Notes under the pieces: model-generated
Database searches by the model: none
Seen by the model: the letters and a program-made list of their open reading frames with translations, nothing else
What the model was told of the DNA's origin: nothing
DNA from: Acarospora socialis
Taxonomy: Eukaryota; Ascomycota; Lecanoromycetes; Acarosporales; Acarosporaceae
Direction of reading: 5' to 3'
Length of the DNA: 64,000 nucleotides
Assembly (NCBI GenBank): GCA_025617375.2
Contig: JAMYGW020000004.1
Coordinates: 2,046,001 to 2,110,000, forward strand
Part shown: positions 33,719 to 44,780 of the stretch, in pieces
Position numbering within the stretch: position 1 is the stretch's first letter
How the letters are laid out: each line of letters begins with the position of its first letter
Translations under genes and position numbers: made by a program

Positions 33719-34324
33719 CTAGTTGGATGGCCTTTGGAGGATTTCGTCGATACGCATCCCAGCTCTTTCAAGCGGTACCTCTTTCTCGAGTAAGAGCACG
33801 TCTTTATCATCAGGTCCGTCTTCATCCTCTATCCCGACGCCACTGTCACGTTGGCTGATGCCTTTCTTCTGTCCAGCCATATGAAGAGCCTTCACGCCCT
33901 TCTCCATGCACTACTTGATTGGTTATTCAATATGCTCTGTTACGGTCAGAAGCATGCTTACCTTGGCTTCGACCGTCTGCCACTTCTCCCCGACACGATC
34001 CGCTAGCATTTTCCACATCTCCTGCCGGATTTCGAGATACGCCTGCGCTAGCATCTCGATTTTTCCACCCTCCCACTTCTCTTCACGATTCTTCTCCATC
34101 AGTCTCTCATGCCGTTTACGGCAGGCGTTACCGGTCTTGCCAGGAAAGTACCTTTGCGCAAGCGGAGCCCAGCTGAGTTGTTGAGCTCGAGCATTGATTA
34201 GGATCTCGTCATCTTCGGCGCTCCAAGCCCCAGTCGAAGGGCGAGGGCTTCTGGATCTTTGCAGGTTTGCGACCGGGTATGGTGACGTGCGCTGGTTCGT
34301 TGCAGGGCGGGGGACTCTCGGCAT
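33719..34324 (-). CDS. Short Myb/SANT-like DNA-binding protein
   Basis: Minus-strand exons 33962-34324 and 33719-33910 encode 184 residues. One Myb-like domain lies at about residues 30-80: GAWSAEDDEILINARAQQ, then SWAPLAQRYFPGKTGNACR and KRHERLMEKN. Such single-repeat proteins are common in Pezizomycotina and are mostly uncharacterised; DNA binding is inferred. The 51-nt intron has a GTAAGC donor and a TAG acceptor, and removal gives VEAKCMEKGVKALHMAG. The tail is acidic. It converges with QRI7, with about 190 bases between their stops. Confidence 0.8.
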
Positions 34325-35996
34325 CGTGTCGTATGATGAGAGGATGCTATCACCCGGGTTATGAACGTGGGTAATGAAAAGCGAAAGCCGGAAAAGGATT
34401 ATTAGAAGTTAATATCGAGTTTGGAACGAGTGTGAGATTGCAAGAAAGATTGAGAAGGAAAATCACGCGACAGTCATATGGAAGTCTGAGAAAAAAAAAT
34501 CCAGATTTCCGCAACGTCTTCGAAGCCGGCAGCTATACTTTATATAACTACCTCCACGTCCGGATAAAAAAGGAAAGCCACAGTAGTCGATAATTTTGAC
34601 GCTGGAGTCGTACAGCAAGACCCATAACAGACCGATGAAACCATCTAATCTTTTCTCGGCCATCGTCTGCAGTCCCAGAGGGCTGAAAGGGGCCTCTGGA
34701 GGGCAGATCAAGGCTATTTCGAAACACAACTGTAGATAGGTAAAACAGTCTCGTCCCCTTCATCGAGGCGGCCCACCAGCTTGCAGCGCGGGCCACCTGG
34801 AGTTATTCTTATGGTGCGCAGATGGGGCCTGATAGAGCGGCTGTCTCAGGCTGAGAGGTTGGGGTCGGCGCCTAGCAGGCCCGCGGTTACCTTGTTCGAA
34901 GCCCTTCGAGAAGAATGCCGGAACTGTCGTAACTCGGGTCTGAGAATAGACACCATCGATCTGCAATTCTGGCAGCACTTGATCAAGCGCTTATGCATCG
35001 CGTTCGGTTGTTTTATCCTCATCTATCCCTCCGAAGACATATCCTTGTGGGCGTCTCTGCTTAGTCATGGCGAACTCTACCTAGGTAGGTAGGTACTTGC
35101 TCCCTCACCTCATGCAATGCAAACAAAATTGGGGCTATAAGTCGAACTATCAATAAGCAGCCTGTTGACCACCAGTGGCCGGGCGTGAGGCTGATAAACT
35201 TAGAAAAGTGCCTCACTAAGAATATCTATGCATTCATCTTTCCACTCTGGTTCGGATTGTTGGCATTCACTCTCTGGTCGTACAAAGGCAGGAGGACATT
35301 CAATCTGACCAATTCCCAGCTTTTATTCAAGTCACAAACCTGGTTATGCAACGTACACATACTTAGTCCCTGATGCAGCGACCTGGAATTTCACCCGAAT
35401 ACGGCCCCCAACCATTTCTTCGTCACCCAGACGTTGTCAAACTGCACAAGCGCCCGGATCTGCCTCCGCCGAACTTGAGATACCCTCTTTGGCGACTCTG
35501 CCAGTCCTCAGGAACGATCCCTATCGAGTCATTTCATGGACTTGAGAAAGCCTGCCCGCTTTCGCAGAACCATCTCACATCAAATTTGAATATATGGGGT
35601 CTTATTTCGAGTTGATGATCGACGAAGGTCAAGTTTCATGTACGCGTATCAGATCGGCAGATGCTTTGTTACAATATGCAGCTGCCGTACGCCTGCAAGA
35701 CATTACCTTAGGGACAGGTGATTAGTCTCCAATCGTTTCTTGCATTTCATGAATCATATCTAAAGATCGTCCTCGAAGCCTCAGCTCATAACGCGGACGC
35801 CCCTTCATTAGCCAAATGAATCGTAAGACCAACCCTCCGCTCTGCGATCCGGGCTTGACTATCGAGTCATGGGACACTACGGCTCACACCCAAGGGGCCG
35901 TCGACCTTGGTGTTCTTGATACCTCGTGCGACTCGCACCGTCACACGGCGGCGTGTCTGAACCCCTAAGATCGTTCGAGATTTGCCCTCGGACCGT
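34325..35996. other. Gene-poor region
   Basis: About 1.7 kb with only short, unconvincing frames on both strands. A tandem ACCTAGGTAGGTAGGTAC motif occurs at 35076-35096. I recognise no RNA gene or mobile element. Confidence 0.45.
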
Positions 35997-36389
35997 TCAT
36001 CCGTCGTAGCCCCGGCCCCATCGCTTCTCATCCCTGGTCATGGGGACGTATCGTCCGTAGTAGTCCTCCCCTTGCTCAACAGGCGTGATGCTGTAAACGA
36101 CCGGTTCGTCCCTGAACTGCAGCTTCCTCGCAGCAGAGGCCGTCGTGCTCGATCTTTGGCCCTTCTTCAGGATGCTCTTGGTTGCCGACGACTGAGCGTA
36201 TGCGTACGAGGGTTGCTGGGCGGTGGAGAAGCCGCGTTGATTCAGGCGGGTGTTGCGGGCCGTCGGGCTGACGGGAGACGGAGAAATCGGAGTGCGAGGT
36301 AAAGAGGGTACTTTGAGAGATAGAGATGGCTTGGAGGCGGCACCGATGCTGAGGGAGAGCTTAGGTTTGGCGGCGCGAGTGGCGAGCAT
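35997..36389 (-). CDS. Small hypothetical protein, likely conserved in filamentous fungi
   Basis: A single-exon frame for 130 residues starting MLATRAAKPKLSLSIG. The N-terminal half is rich in Ser, Pro and basic residues (KPSLSLKVPSLPRTPISPSP, NTRLNQRGF). It then has a motif ATKSILKKGQ and a C-terminal segment LQFRDEPVVYSITPVEQGED, then YYGRYVPMTRDEKRWGRG. The combination of ARNTRLNQRG, SILKKG and RRLQFRDEP-like segments resembles an unnamed Pezizomycotina family; no function is known to me. The frame is open 25 codons upstream to another ATG at 36464; the downstream ATG is preferred because the extension lacks the family-like composition. No membrane segment. Confidence 0.6.
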   Translation of the reverse strand: MLATRAAKPKLSLSIGAASKPSLSLKVPSLPRTPISPSPVSPTARNTRLNQRGFSTAQQPSYAYAQSSATKSILKKGQRSSTTASAARKLQFRDEPVVYSITPVEQGEDYYGRYVPMTRDEKRWGRGYDG

Positions 36390-38774
36390 TTTGATAGTTC
36401 GTCTTGTGCTAGAACCTTGCGCTTTGAAGCTTGTCGGGACGTGTGGACTTTTATAATTGAACAAAGCAACGACAGGCTTTCAATGACAATGGAGGGGTCG
36501 TCAAGGCCTGATTAACAAGTCTAGTGATAGTGGGATTTCTGGGCTAAAATAGACTGACGTTGACGGGCGTCGAGACGGTTGGACCAGCCAATCGTCAATG
36601 CAACCAATGAAGAATAGAAAACAATTCTGCAGAAACTCGGTCCTCGATACAATGAGAGTGTCAGAGACAGTAACGGAGAGGCGGTTATATATGCGCTGAG
36701 TTTGATGGATGAGAGAAGATAATGCGACGGAGTGGTGTTGCGGGGTTTGGCGAATTAGGGGGAAGGGAGGCGTTGTCTGAGCGCTTAGGGATGGTCACGG
36801 AGTGCCAGGACTTGCATGATATCACGGTTTTACCATTGATATTCCTGCAAAATCATACTTATGCAACGCACAGTCGTGATTGTGATATTGGTTGTGATAT
36901 TATCTAGTCGTTGAACCTATCATGTTCGGATCTGACCCTCATCGTCAGGTTCGGGTATGCAAAGCGGTTGCCTTGACTGGAGATGTGTGCAAGTCGAACT
37001 GATTCTCGTTGGTTAAAGAATTCTTATGCGTGCCACGATCGGTGGGAGCAATCATGCTTTGATTTATTCGGATACATGCAAGTGTTCGAGCTTCGTCTGG
37101 GTGCCTCGCATTGGTTAAGCAACAGAGTTGCCAACCTCGCTCTCGAAAAGCCAGATGGGGAGCGGTGGGAGCTATTATTATCATTGCGTTTCTTCGAAGT
37201 AAGAACGTGCGTTTTCTGATTACACGACACGACGGACAGGCGGAAGTTCCACGGCAGGCTTACATGTGGCCATGGTCAGCTCAGAGGACGGGCGCAGAGC
37301 CAACACAAACGCCCAGTAAGCTCTTCAGGGAGCAGTGCCGCTGGGAGACTACTACTGACGACGAACAGGGTTGAGTACACTACAGCATCCAGCCGTCCAC
37401 ATTTGGCATTCACATTTGGACGAATATAGCATCTACAATTGAGGTTGCTACTGAACATGCATAGGAGAGCACTTGGCTAGCAGAAAACTTTGTAAGAAAG
37501 CATATCCCGTTAATCGCCGGAAAAGCATTCTCTGCTAATTATAAGGAGCATCTTAGCATATCTTGAGAGGCGTCGTGCTATACCTTCTGCGACCGGCTCG
37601 AGGAGGCCGAAATCCTACATTAGATAGAGGCACTCGAATCGACGGTCTCTCTCGGACCATTGTGGCTTAGGTAGTTGAATATCAGCAAGTGTCCCCAATC
37701 GGACTGTGGACCGGTCAATCATAACCCTAGGCTCGCCTATGTCGACAATCCGTCAAGATCTCCTTGAGGTTAGAGAGGCACTCATTCTCAGCTCCGGGGC
37801 GGTTTGCCTTGGTCTGAATATCATTTCTTTACCACAAGCGGATTGAGAGTATCTTCAGTAGAAACCAACTGGTGAAGTCCAGTGTCCGCAACTCATTCAT
37901 GAGTACGAAGACGGGCCGTGATAAAGCGAGCCAAAGGGGTTAAGAAGAAAGTGCAAGCTGGAAGACGGTGGTAGGTGGTGTCCGAGTCGGAGGAGCAACT
38001 TCAGGTCAGCGGTGGAATTGTACGTCAGGTGGAGTAGCCAGTCGTGAGAATGATGGGCTAGACGGTGGGGGCTTGCTCTGGGGAGCGTTGTCTTGGTGAA
38101 GGCGACACTGTAGATAGGACACCTGTACTTGTCATAGAACAACTGGACCAGAAGATTTCTAGAAAACAACCTCCATCGCTTTGTCTACAGGCACCTGTAA
38201 CCGTGGCTATTTCCCACAGTAGCTGAGATACGGTGAAGTGTAACCTAACAAGGTGTCGGAGTATGGCCATGAGGACATCCCTCCACACCATTACTTCGGT
38301 TTGCTCCACTGCTCTGCACATATAACATTTCTGAGGTGTCGCCAACTAGACCTCACTTGCACCTTAGGTAAGGCAGTGGTAGTACTCTCGTTCGTTATCT
38401 AGGTACCTTGGGTATCGTTTGAACCTCAGGTAGGAGCCTCACTATTTAGCGAGATCTACATGTATGAGTACTTACCTAGTTACAATTTCTAGCTTCTAGC
38501 TTCGCCACTGGACCCTTGCCTCCGTAATTTCAAGGCACCCTCAACTCACCACTACTGTAAGCTTCAGCGCACTGTACTCACCAGTCAACACCCTCGACAA
38601 TCAATACTTCATCCATCTAAATCACCACCTGCTTCCTGACTCTTCACTTTCACCTCTGCACCAGACTTTCACCGCAAGTCATCTATCTCTAAACCTTCGT
38701 GCTTCCTTGGAAAGCTCGCTTCTTTCAGCCTCATTATCTCTGCAAAGCTCGGCCTTCTACCGAAATAACCAGCA
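36390..38774. other. Gene-poor region
   Basis: About 2.4 kb with no supported gene. Short frames occur at 37897-38345 on the minus strand but show no family features. Near 38360-38412 there are TTAGGTAAGG and ATCTAGGTACCTTGGG repeats, and 38500-38770 is pyrimidine-rich, fitting the leader of the RRM gene. Confidence 0.45.
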
Positions 38775-39894
38775 ATGGCCACGATGGACTACGAGAACGA
38801 GAACGGTCGTTATGACGGTACGTCTGCTTCTTTGATCAATCTCAACACTTGTATCACCTTGACAGCTACCATTCTCTCCTCAATACTGAAGGGTATATGC
38901 GCTGACGAATTTTTCCCCAACGCGTAGATGAACCGCGCTATGAGCGTGAGCGTAGTGCCTCTCCTCGTCCAGTCCGTCGCGACGACAACTCTCGCGGTGG
39001 TCGAGACCGGAGCGCATCTCCCAACGGCCGTTTGGGCTCTCGGTAAGTGTGTCATCGATGGATACCTAACATTTTGGACAAGAGCAGTTGCTAAATCATG
39101 CTTGCAGTGGGCCACCTCCTTCTGACAACCGCACCCAAGAGGAACGCGACGCCTCAGCGCGTAATCCTGGGTCTAACCTTTTCGTGACCGGAATTCACCC
39201 TCGTCTGTCAGAGTCAGAGGTTTCGCGACTTTTCGAAAAGTACGGTGATGTGGAGAAGTGTGCTATAATGCTGGACCCTCACACCAAAGAGTCTCGCGGC
39301 TTTGGTTTTGTTAAAATGGTCACAGCCGAACAAGCAGACGCCGCAAAGGAGGGACTGCAAGGTGAGGTCTTCGAAGGTAGAACTCTTAGCATCGAAAAAG
39401 CTAGGAGGGCTCGCCCGAGAACGCCGACGCCCGGGAAGTATTTCGGTCCGCCAAAGCGAGGTTAGCGCTGTGATTGCACACCCTTCTTGACCCCACTAAC
39501 AGAGTAAACAGAGGACGAATTCCGCGGTCCTCCTCGTGGCCGCTTTGATCGATACGACGATCGTCGTGGTGGTGGCTATGGTGGTGGTCGACGTGACGAT
39601 TACAGCTATCGTGGCTCATCCTCCCGCTATGACGACCGTGACCGCGGTTACGGACGTCGTGATGACTATGCCCCTCGCGGCATCGATCGCTATGCCTCGT
39701 CTGGCCGTGAAGACCGCTACAGCAGCCGTGGCGGGGATGATCGACGTGGTGGTGGTGGTTATTACGATCGGGAGGGTGGTCGCTCGAGCCACACTGGCGG
39801 ATATGGTGACGCGGCGCCTGCTAGGGACACTCGCGACCCATACGGAGGTAGAACTTCTGATGCCCGTTCTGACGATAGGTTCTCCCGTAGATGA
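38775..39894 (+). CDS. RRM RNA-binding protein with Arg/Ser and Arg/Gly-rich tails (Tra2-like)
   Basis: Exons 38775-38817, 38928-39042, 39108-39460 and 39512-39894 encode 297 residues. An N-terminal Arg/Ser/Asp-rich stretch (YERERSASPRPVRRDDNSRG) precedes one RRM at about residues 75-150, with RNP2 as LFVTGI and RNP1 as SRGFGFVKM. PRTPTPGKYFGPPKRE follows, then a long tail rich in Arg, Gly, Tyr and Asp. The order resembles transformer-2-type splicing regulators, so a nuclear pre-mRNA role is inferred. All four joins keep frame; the second and third introns have CTAAC-like branch sites. The tail DNA is repetitive, giving a long Val/Met-rich shadow frame that should not be called as a gene. Confidence 0.88.
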
Positions 39895-41482
39895 TTTGCG
39901 GTCAGCTGATCTGTTCAGGTTCGGAGCGCTCAGCCAAGTAATGTGCTCAATCCTGTCAACTTGCTCACTTGGCCTTGGGCATTCAATTTGCAACCTTACG
40001 CCCACCACAGATTGCTCTTGATCTTGCTATGATCTCTGTCCTACCTCATACTGAACCTCACACTCAACCTCGTGTTCTCCGGTTTGCTTCATCAGACGTT
40101 CGATTGACGGCGGGTGCGGCAATGCCAGCGACAGGCGGAATCCATTCTAGTACCAAAAGTTTTTCGGTTCCTGCTTTGGATGGGCAGCACGGCGGTACCA
40201 GGTTAGACACATGGACAGGGCGCAACCCTAATGCTCGTTCGCGGGTTGTTTCTCGGTTCTGCTTATCGACCTACTTCAGTCTCGCTGGAAGTTGTTCTTT
40301 TTCTTACTTGGGGGATCGAAATCAGCTTCGAGCGGATCGAGACATCAGATCATGCCACAGTAGTCGCCTCCAGTACACTTCGTCATGTCGTCAAGCACCT
40401 TGTATTACTATGGCTAGCTCAGCTTCAGCACTTTTCGGCTTTCAGCTTTTCGCATCATACAAAGGTATCGACTCGAACAAGAAAACGCCTGCAAAGCAAA
40501 GAAAAGGCCATCGCATCATGATCCAGTAATACGCTCGCACGTTCAACCTGATTCACCATGCTCATGCCCGTAGTCGCCAACTTATGCACGCCTTCTGAGA
40601 CTGCTCAACCACCACCGTAAACCGACATTCGCCCTTAAGTCGTTGATGATGTGGGATAACGTGCAATAACGCGATCAACGGCCCGAACCCCGAATGTCGT
40701 CGCTCCGAGCCAGCATAGGACGATGTACGTCTGGATCTCTGCGTCCTTGCGGTCGTCATGGATAGTGCGCCGCAGACATTGCATGCAAGTCTAGGGCATC
40801 TTTGCTGACTCTTCAAGAAATGTACGTACATCTCCCCACTCATCTTACTGACTGAACAGGACTTCATCTTCATTATCGCGGCAAAGCAGGTCCTCCAGCA
40901 AGAACAGTGTGCTTTTTGCTGTCGACTCTCTAACCATCAGTTGATGGCTTTTCTAGACGAGCCCTGACGCTCTCTGTTTCTTCTTTCTTCTCAAAGCAAG
41001 CTCCCCTTGCTTTGCGCCATTGTCGGGCGTCTACCGAGCGATGCCCTAATCCGGGTAACCGGTTTCAGATGCAGTTGTGCTTTGGTGTGTTTTTGGGTTC
41101 TTGGGCGGGTGTCAACACAACCTTCCCACTCTTGCTCATGCTTCTGAGGGCAGAAGTCGCTCTTCCCTTCTAATAGATGGGTCAACTGAGGGTGGCACAA
41201 TGATCTTTGATGTATTACGGCATGGAAAGTGCGACAAGGACGGGATTTATAGCTGCGGTCCGAAGTGGACTGGAAGGTGTTCAGAAAGACGTGACCTAGT
41301 TTATGTAGCGTTCAATCTCATATCACGAGCAGTTTGCAAGTTTCAAACTGGTTATATACTGCTATAGTATCATATTATTTCCTCATTACATTGTCCATCT
41401 TGCATAGTCGCTGCTGGAATATCTACACAACCCCCTTCCTGTACAGTTCTCATCACACATTACCGCTCGATCATGTATCCAT
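39895..41482. other. Convergent intergenic region
   Basis: About 1.6 kb between the stops of the RRM gene (+) and the GH32 gene (-). It holds their 3' untranslated parts; the frames here (for example 39969-40529) lack any recognisable domain. Confidence 0.45.
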
Positions 41483-43350
41483 CTACATCGTCCCAAACAT
41501 ATTAGTCCTCCTCCGCATCGCCATCGTCCCGTTGCCCATCGACATCGTAGTATTCCCCACCACCGTCCCATTCATATTCTCCTCCGCCATCCACGCGCTC
41601 TTGAGCCCCCACGCCGCCACGCTGACCTGCACGCCAGGATTCAAACCCGCCGTTGATATCTGCATGATGTCGAGCTCGCCTTCGGGGAAGAACGTCATGG
41701 TTCCGGAGCGCTGGCCGCCGTCGAGGAAGACTTCCAGGATACTCCGGTCGATGACGCCCTCCAGCATCCACGTGCCCTGCGCGTTGATGATGTTGTTGGT
41801 CGACACCTTGTCGGTGAAGAAGGGGTTGTCGAAACCGCGGATGCCGCCGCGGTCGATGAAGAAGGGCGTGTCGCCGCCGAGGTAGAAGCCGCCGCGGACG
41901 CGCTCGCCCGTGACGGAAGACGTGAAGGTGAAGTTGGCGGTGCCGGTGACGTTGGCGGTCGGGATGGAGGAGATGTTGATGGCGAAGTAGATGGCGCCGG
42001 ACTCGACCATGGAGTAGTCGGCGAGCACGCTGCCGTTGCCGAGGGAGTTGTTCTGCGCGAGCTGCATGTCGTACAGGGGCGTGAGGTCGTAGGGCATGCT
42101 GATGAGATCGTAGCCGATGCGCGTGATGTTGGCGAACATGTTGACGCACGGGAGGGTCATGCTGCTGCGCCAGCCCTCGAGCGGGCCGGTGGGGACGACC
42201 TGCGAGTATTGCCAGTTGGAGGCCCACGCGATCGAGATCTGCGGCTGGTCGCCCGGGATGCCGTAGAACCACTGGCCGGCGTAGTTGTCCTTGCCAAAGT
42301 CGGCGATGCGGGCGGCGGCATCGACGGCCGTGAAGGTGGTGCCATTGAAGTTGCCGGGGAAGTATTGCGTGATGCTGCCGCCGAGGGGCGCGCCGGGGTT
42401 GATGCTGATGGCGAGCATGTACATGTTTTGCTCGGTGGCGTTGACCATGGGCATCGGGACAAGGTTGGGGCATTCGTACTGCAGGCCCAGGAGGCCGTGG
42501 TGTGAGAAGTTGGAGGCATGCGTCCAGTTGATCAAGTTACTGGAGGTGTAGACTCCGATGACGAACTCTTGCGCGTACGCGACAACCATGACCCAAGATG
42601 AAGTGGGTGCGTACCAGATCACCTTCGGGTCGCGGAATTGGGTGCTGTTGATGGATAGGACGGGGTTGCCGGAGTACTTGGTGAAGGTGTAGCCACCGTC
42701 GGTCGAGTAGGCGATCTCTTGCGTCTCTTCTTGCGCGGTGTTGAGCGTGTAGATGGCCACGACGCCGTTCGTCTGGTTAGGGAAGAAGCCTGAAGTGTTG
42801 TTCACGTCGATGACTGCACTGCCGGTGAAGATACCTTCACCCTCTGCGCCGGGGTAGATGGCAATGGGTTGGTTGACCCAATGGTAGAGGTCTTTGGAGG
42901 TGGCATGGCCCCAGTGTTGGTTGCCCGCTACGATGTCGGTAGGGTTGTCTGGTGGCATGTGTTAGGGCTAGTTCGAGGTGACGTGATGAGGTCCTTACAT
43001 TGGTAGTACAAGTGGTAAGTACCACTGGCATCTACGAACATGCCATTGGGATCGTTCATGAAGTATTGTGGCGGTGAGAAATGTATCTGAGGTCTCAGCG
43101 GGCCGGTATAGTTGCCGGCGATGGGTGTGCCTGTGGGCACAGCAGTCTCGACATAGGAAGCGGTGGAGGATTGAGACTGCGCACTGGAGGGTGAAGCCAC
43201 CACAGTGACAGTGGTGGTGGTTTGAGCCTGCGGAGTGGAGGATTGAGCCTGCGAAACGGAGGATGAAGCCTGCTCAGTGACAGTGGTAGTTTGGGCCTGC
43301 GCAGTGGCGACGAGGGCAGCCCCAGCAACGAAAAGGGAGGACAACAGCAT
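41483..43350 (-). CDS. Secreted GH32 invertase / beta-fructofuranosidase-type enzyme
   Basis: Minus-strand exons 42999-43350 and 41483-42948 encode 605 residues. A signal peptide ([19 protein letters not shown]) leads into about 60 residues made mostly of Ser, Thr, Gln and Ala, then the GH32 five-bladed propeller. The catalytic residues are present: the nucleophile Asp in FMNDPNGMF (about 100), the stabiliser Asp in FRDPKV (about 224) and the acid/base Glu in YECPNL (about 276). A C-terminal beta-sandwich contains [12 protein letters not shown]. Many N-x-S/T sites suggest heavy glycosylation. The enzyme should hydrolyse sucrose or fructans outside the cell; invertase versus inulinase cannot be told. 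Splicing (50-nt intron) restores [21 protein letters not shown]. The gene body is clearly more GC-rich than its surroundings. Confidence 0.92.
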
Positions 43351-44780
43351 CTTGCCCGTCAGTATCCAAAAACGAGGATGGAACGACAGTGACGGTCAAA
43401 CAGTTCTTGAGGAGGACGGTAGCTTGTGTCACTCTGCCATACTTGTAAACAGGGCAAGGGAGCTCTTATGTACAAGAAGCTGTCCTGCAGCTTCCTCCTT
43501 CCCGATTTCCGGATTCATCTCCGCCAGAGCGTCATGCAAGACTTGGAATCCGACCATCCTGCTCTCCGCACAGCGGCAGGTAAGGTAAGGTTCCAATTGC
43601 CCTGATTGTCATGCACTTTTTCCGTCCCCGCAAGTACGATTCCATACCGTCGCGTACCGAGTACCCCACCTTGTAGTGGGGAGCTGCTACCTGGATCCAG
43701 TAAGGTTGGTCTTCAAGTGTGAGATTGAGCTCAAAGGCCCGATAGGAAAGCGTCATCTTTCCTCTCGTCGCAACATTGAGCCAATAGCTGTTGGAGTCGT
43801 TGGAGCTATTGGAAGGTCGATGACTGTGTGATTCGTGCGCCTACTGCCAGCCTTTGCGGTTTGGGCCCGCGTGGACTGGGCAGAAGTTCGCTAGATGTAT
43901 GAGGTACTTTACTCTACACATAATCCAAAATTCTCGTTCTAGCCTTCGAGGCTGCGTAGCCGGGATGGCTTTTGCGGACGTGAGCGTCGTCATGGTCATC
44001 ACTCCTACTCCAAGAGCGGAACAGGTTCGGCACCTACCGAGGTGCAGAGGCCCATTGACTCGTAGTCTTTTGCTCTGTATACGTAACCTACGCTACGGGA
44101 AGCTATTATCAACATATACTATGGTACATACCCTAACATACCGCCGTAAGGTGTAAGCAGCTCAGACCTTATTGCTGCCAGTATTAGGTCATGCCCCTAT
44201 TTGAGGGCTCAACCGTTAGCTCTGAGAGCGTTTATGCCTCGACGTAGTTCGTGTTTACGAGGTTATCATGGGTTCATAAAACTGCTGTGTATCTGCTGCC
44301 ATGGACACCCTAAGTGCATGCATCACGGCATGGGCCGTCCTTTTGAGAACGTCAAGGGAGAACAAGCCTGTGAGGACACTCTGGTTTCTTCTCACACTGC
44401 TCCAAGTGGATGAGAGTACTAAGTTATCATATTGTTGAGTAGGCCTTGGGAGCCTTTCTTCTTGGTGCTCCAGCAACAACAATCGTGATGGGACATACAT
44501 TCTGTTCGACACTGAGGGGACAGGTGCCAGTTTGCGGCTGGGAAAGCACAAGCGCAACTTTGCGGCGGTGACAGCTGTGCATCCAATTCACCGATGAGGA
44601 AAGATGCGAGTTCGAGTTGTGCGGGTGATATCAAAGGTTCTGATGGCTCCACACGGTATCCTTTTCTAGGCTTTCTCTTTCGTTGTACCATCCACATCTC
44701 TCGCTCTCTCTCCGCCTCTGTGTCTCTCAGCGTGTCCAGCTCGATGCCATCATCGGTAGAGCGATGGTTCGCATGTTATG
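43351..44780. other. Intergenic region; possible extra 3' exon of the FAN1 gene
   Basis: About 1.4 kb. The part next to 43350 is the GH32 promoter. The minus-strand frame 44419-44739 looks coding in its first half and could be a last FAN1 exon (see findings). Otherwise no gene is supported. Confidence 0.45.

Noticed and set aside
37897-38345. Two overlapping minus-strand frames
   Set aside because: No splice-compatible join gives a recognisable protein.
39536-40021. 161-codon Val/Met-rich frame on + strand
   Set aside because: Shadow of the Arg/Gly-rich tail exon of the RRM gene, read in another frame.
41502-42473. 323-codon Arg/His-rich frame
   Set aside because: Shadow of the GC-rich GH32 gene on the same strand; composition is an artefact of third-position GC.
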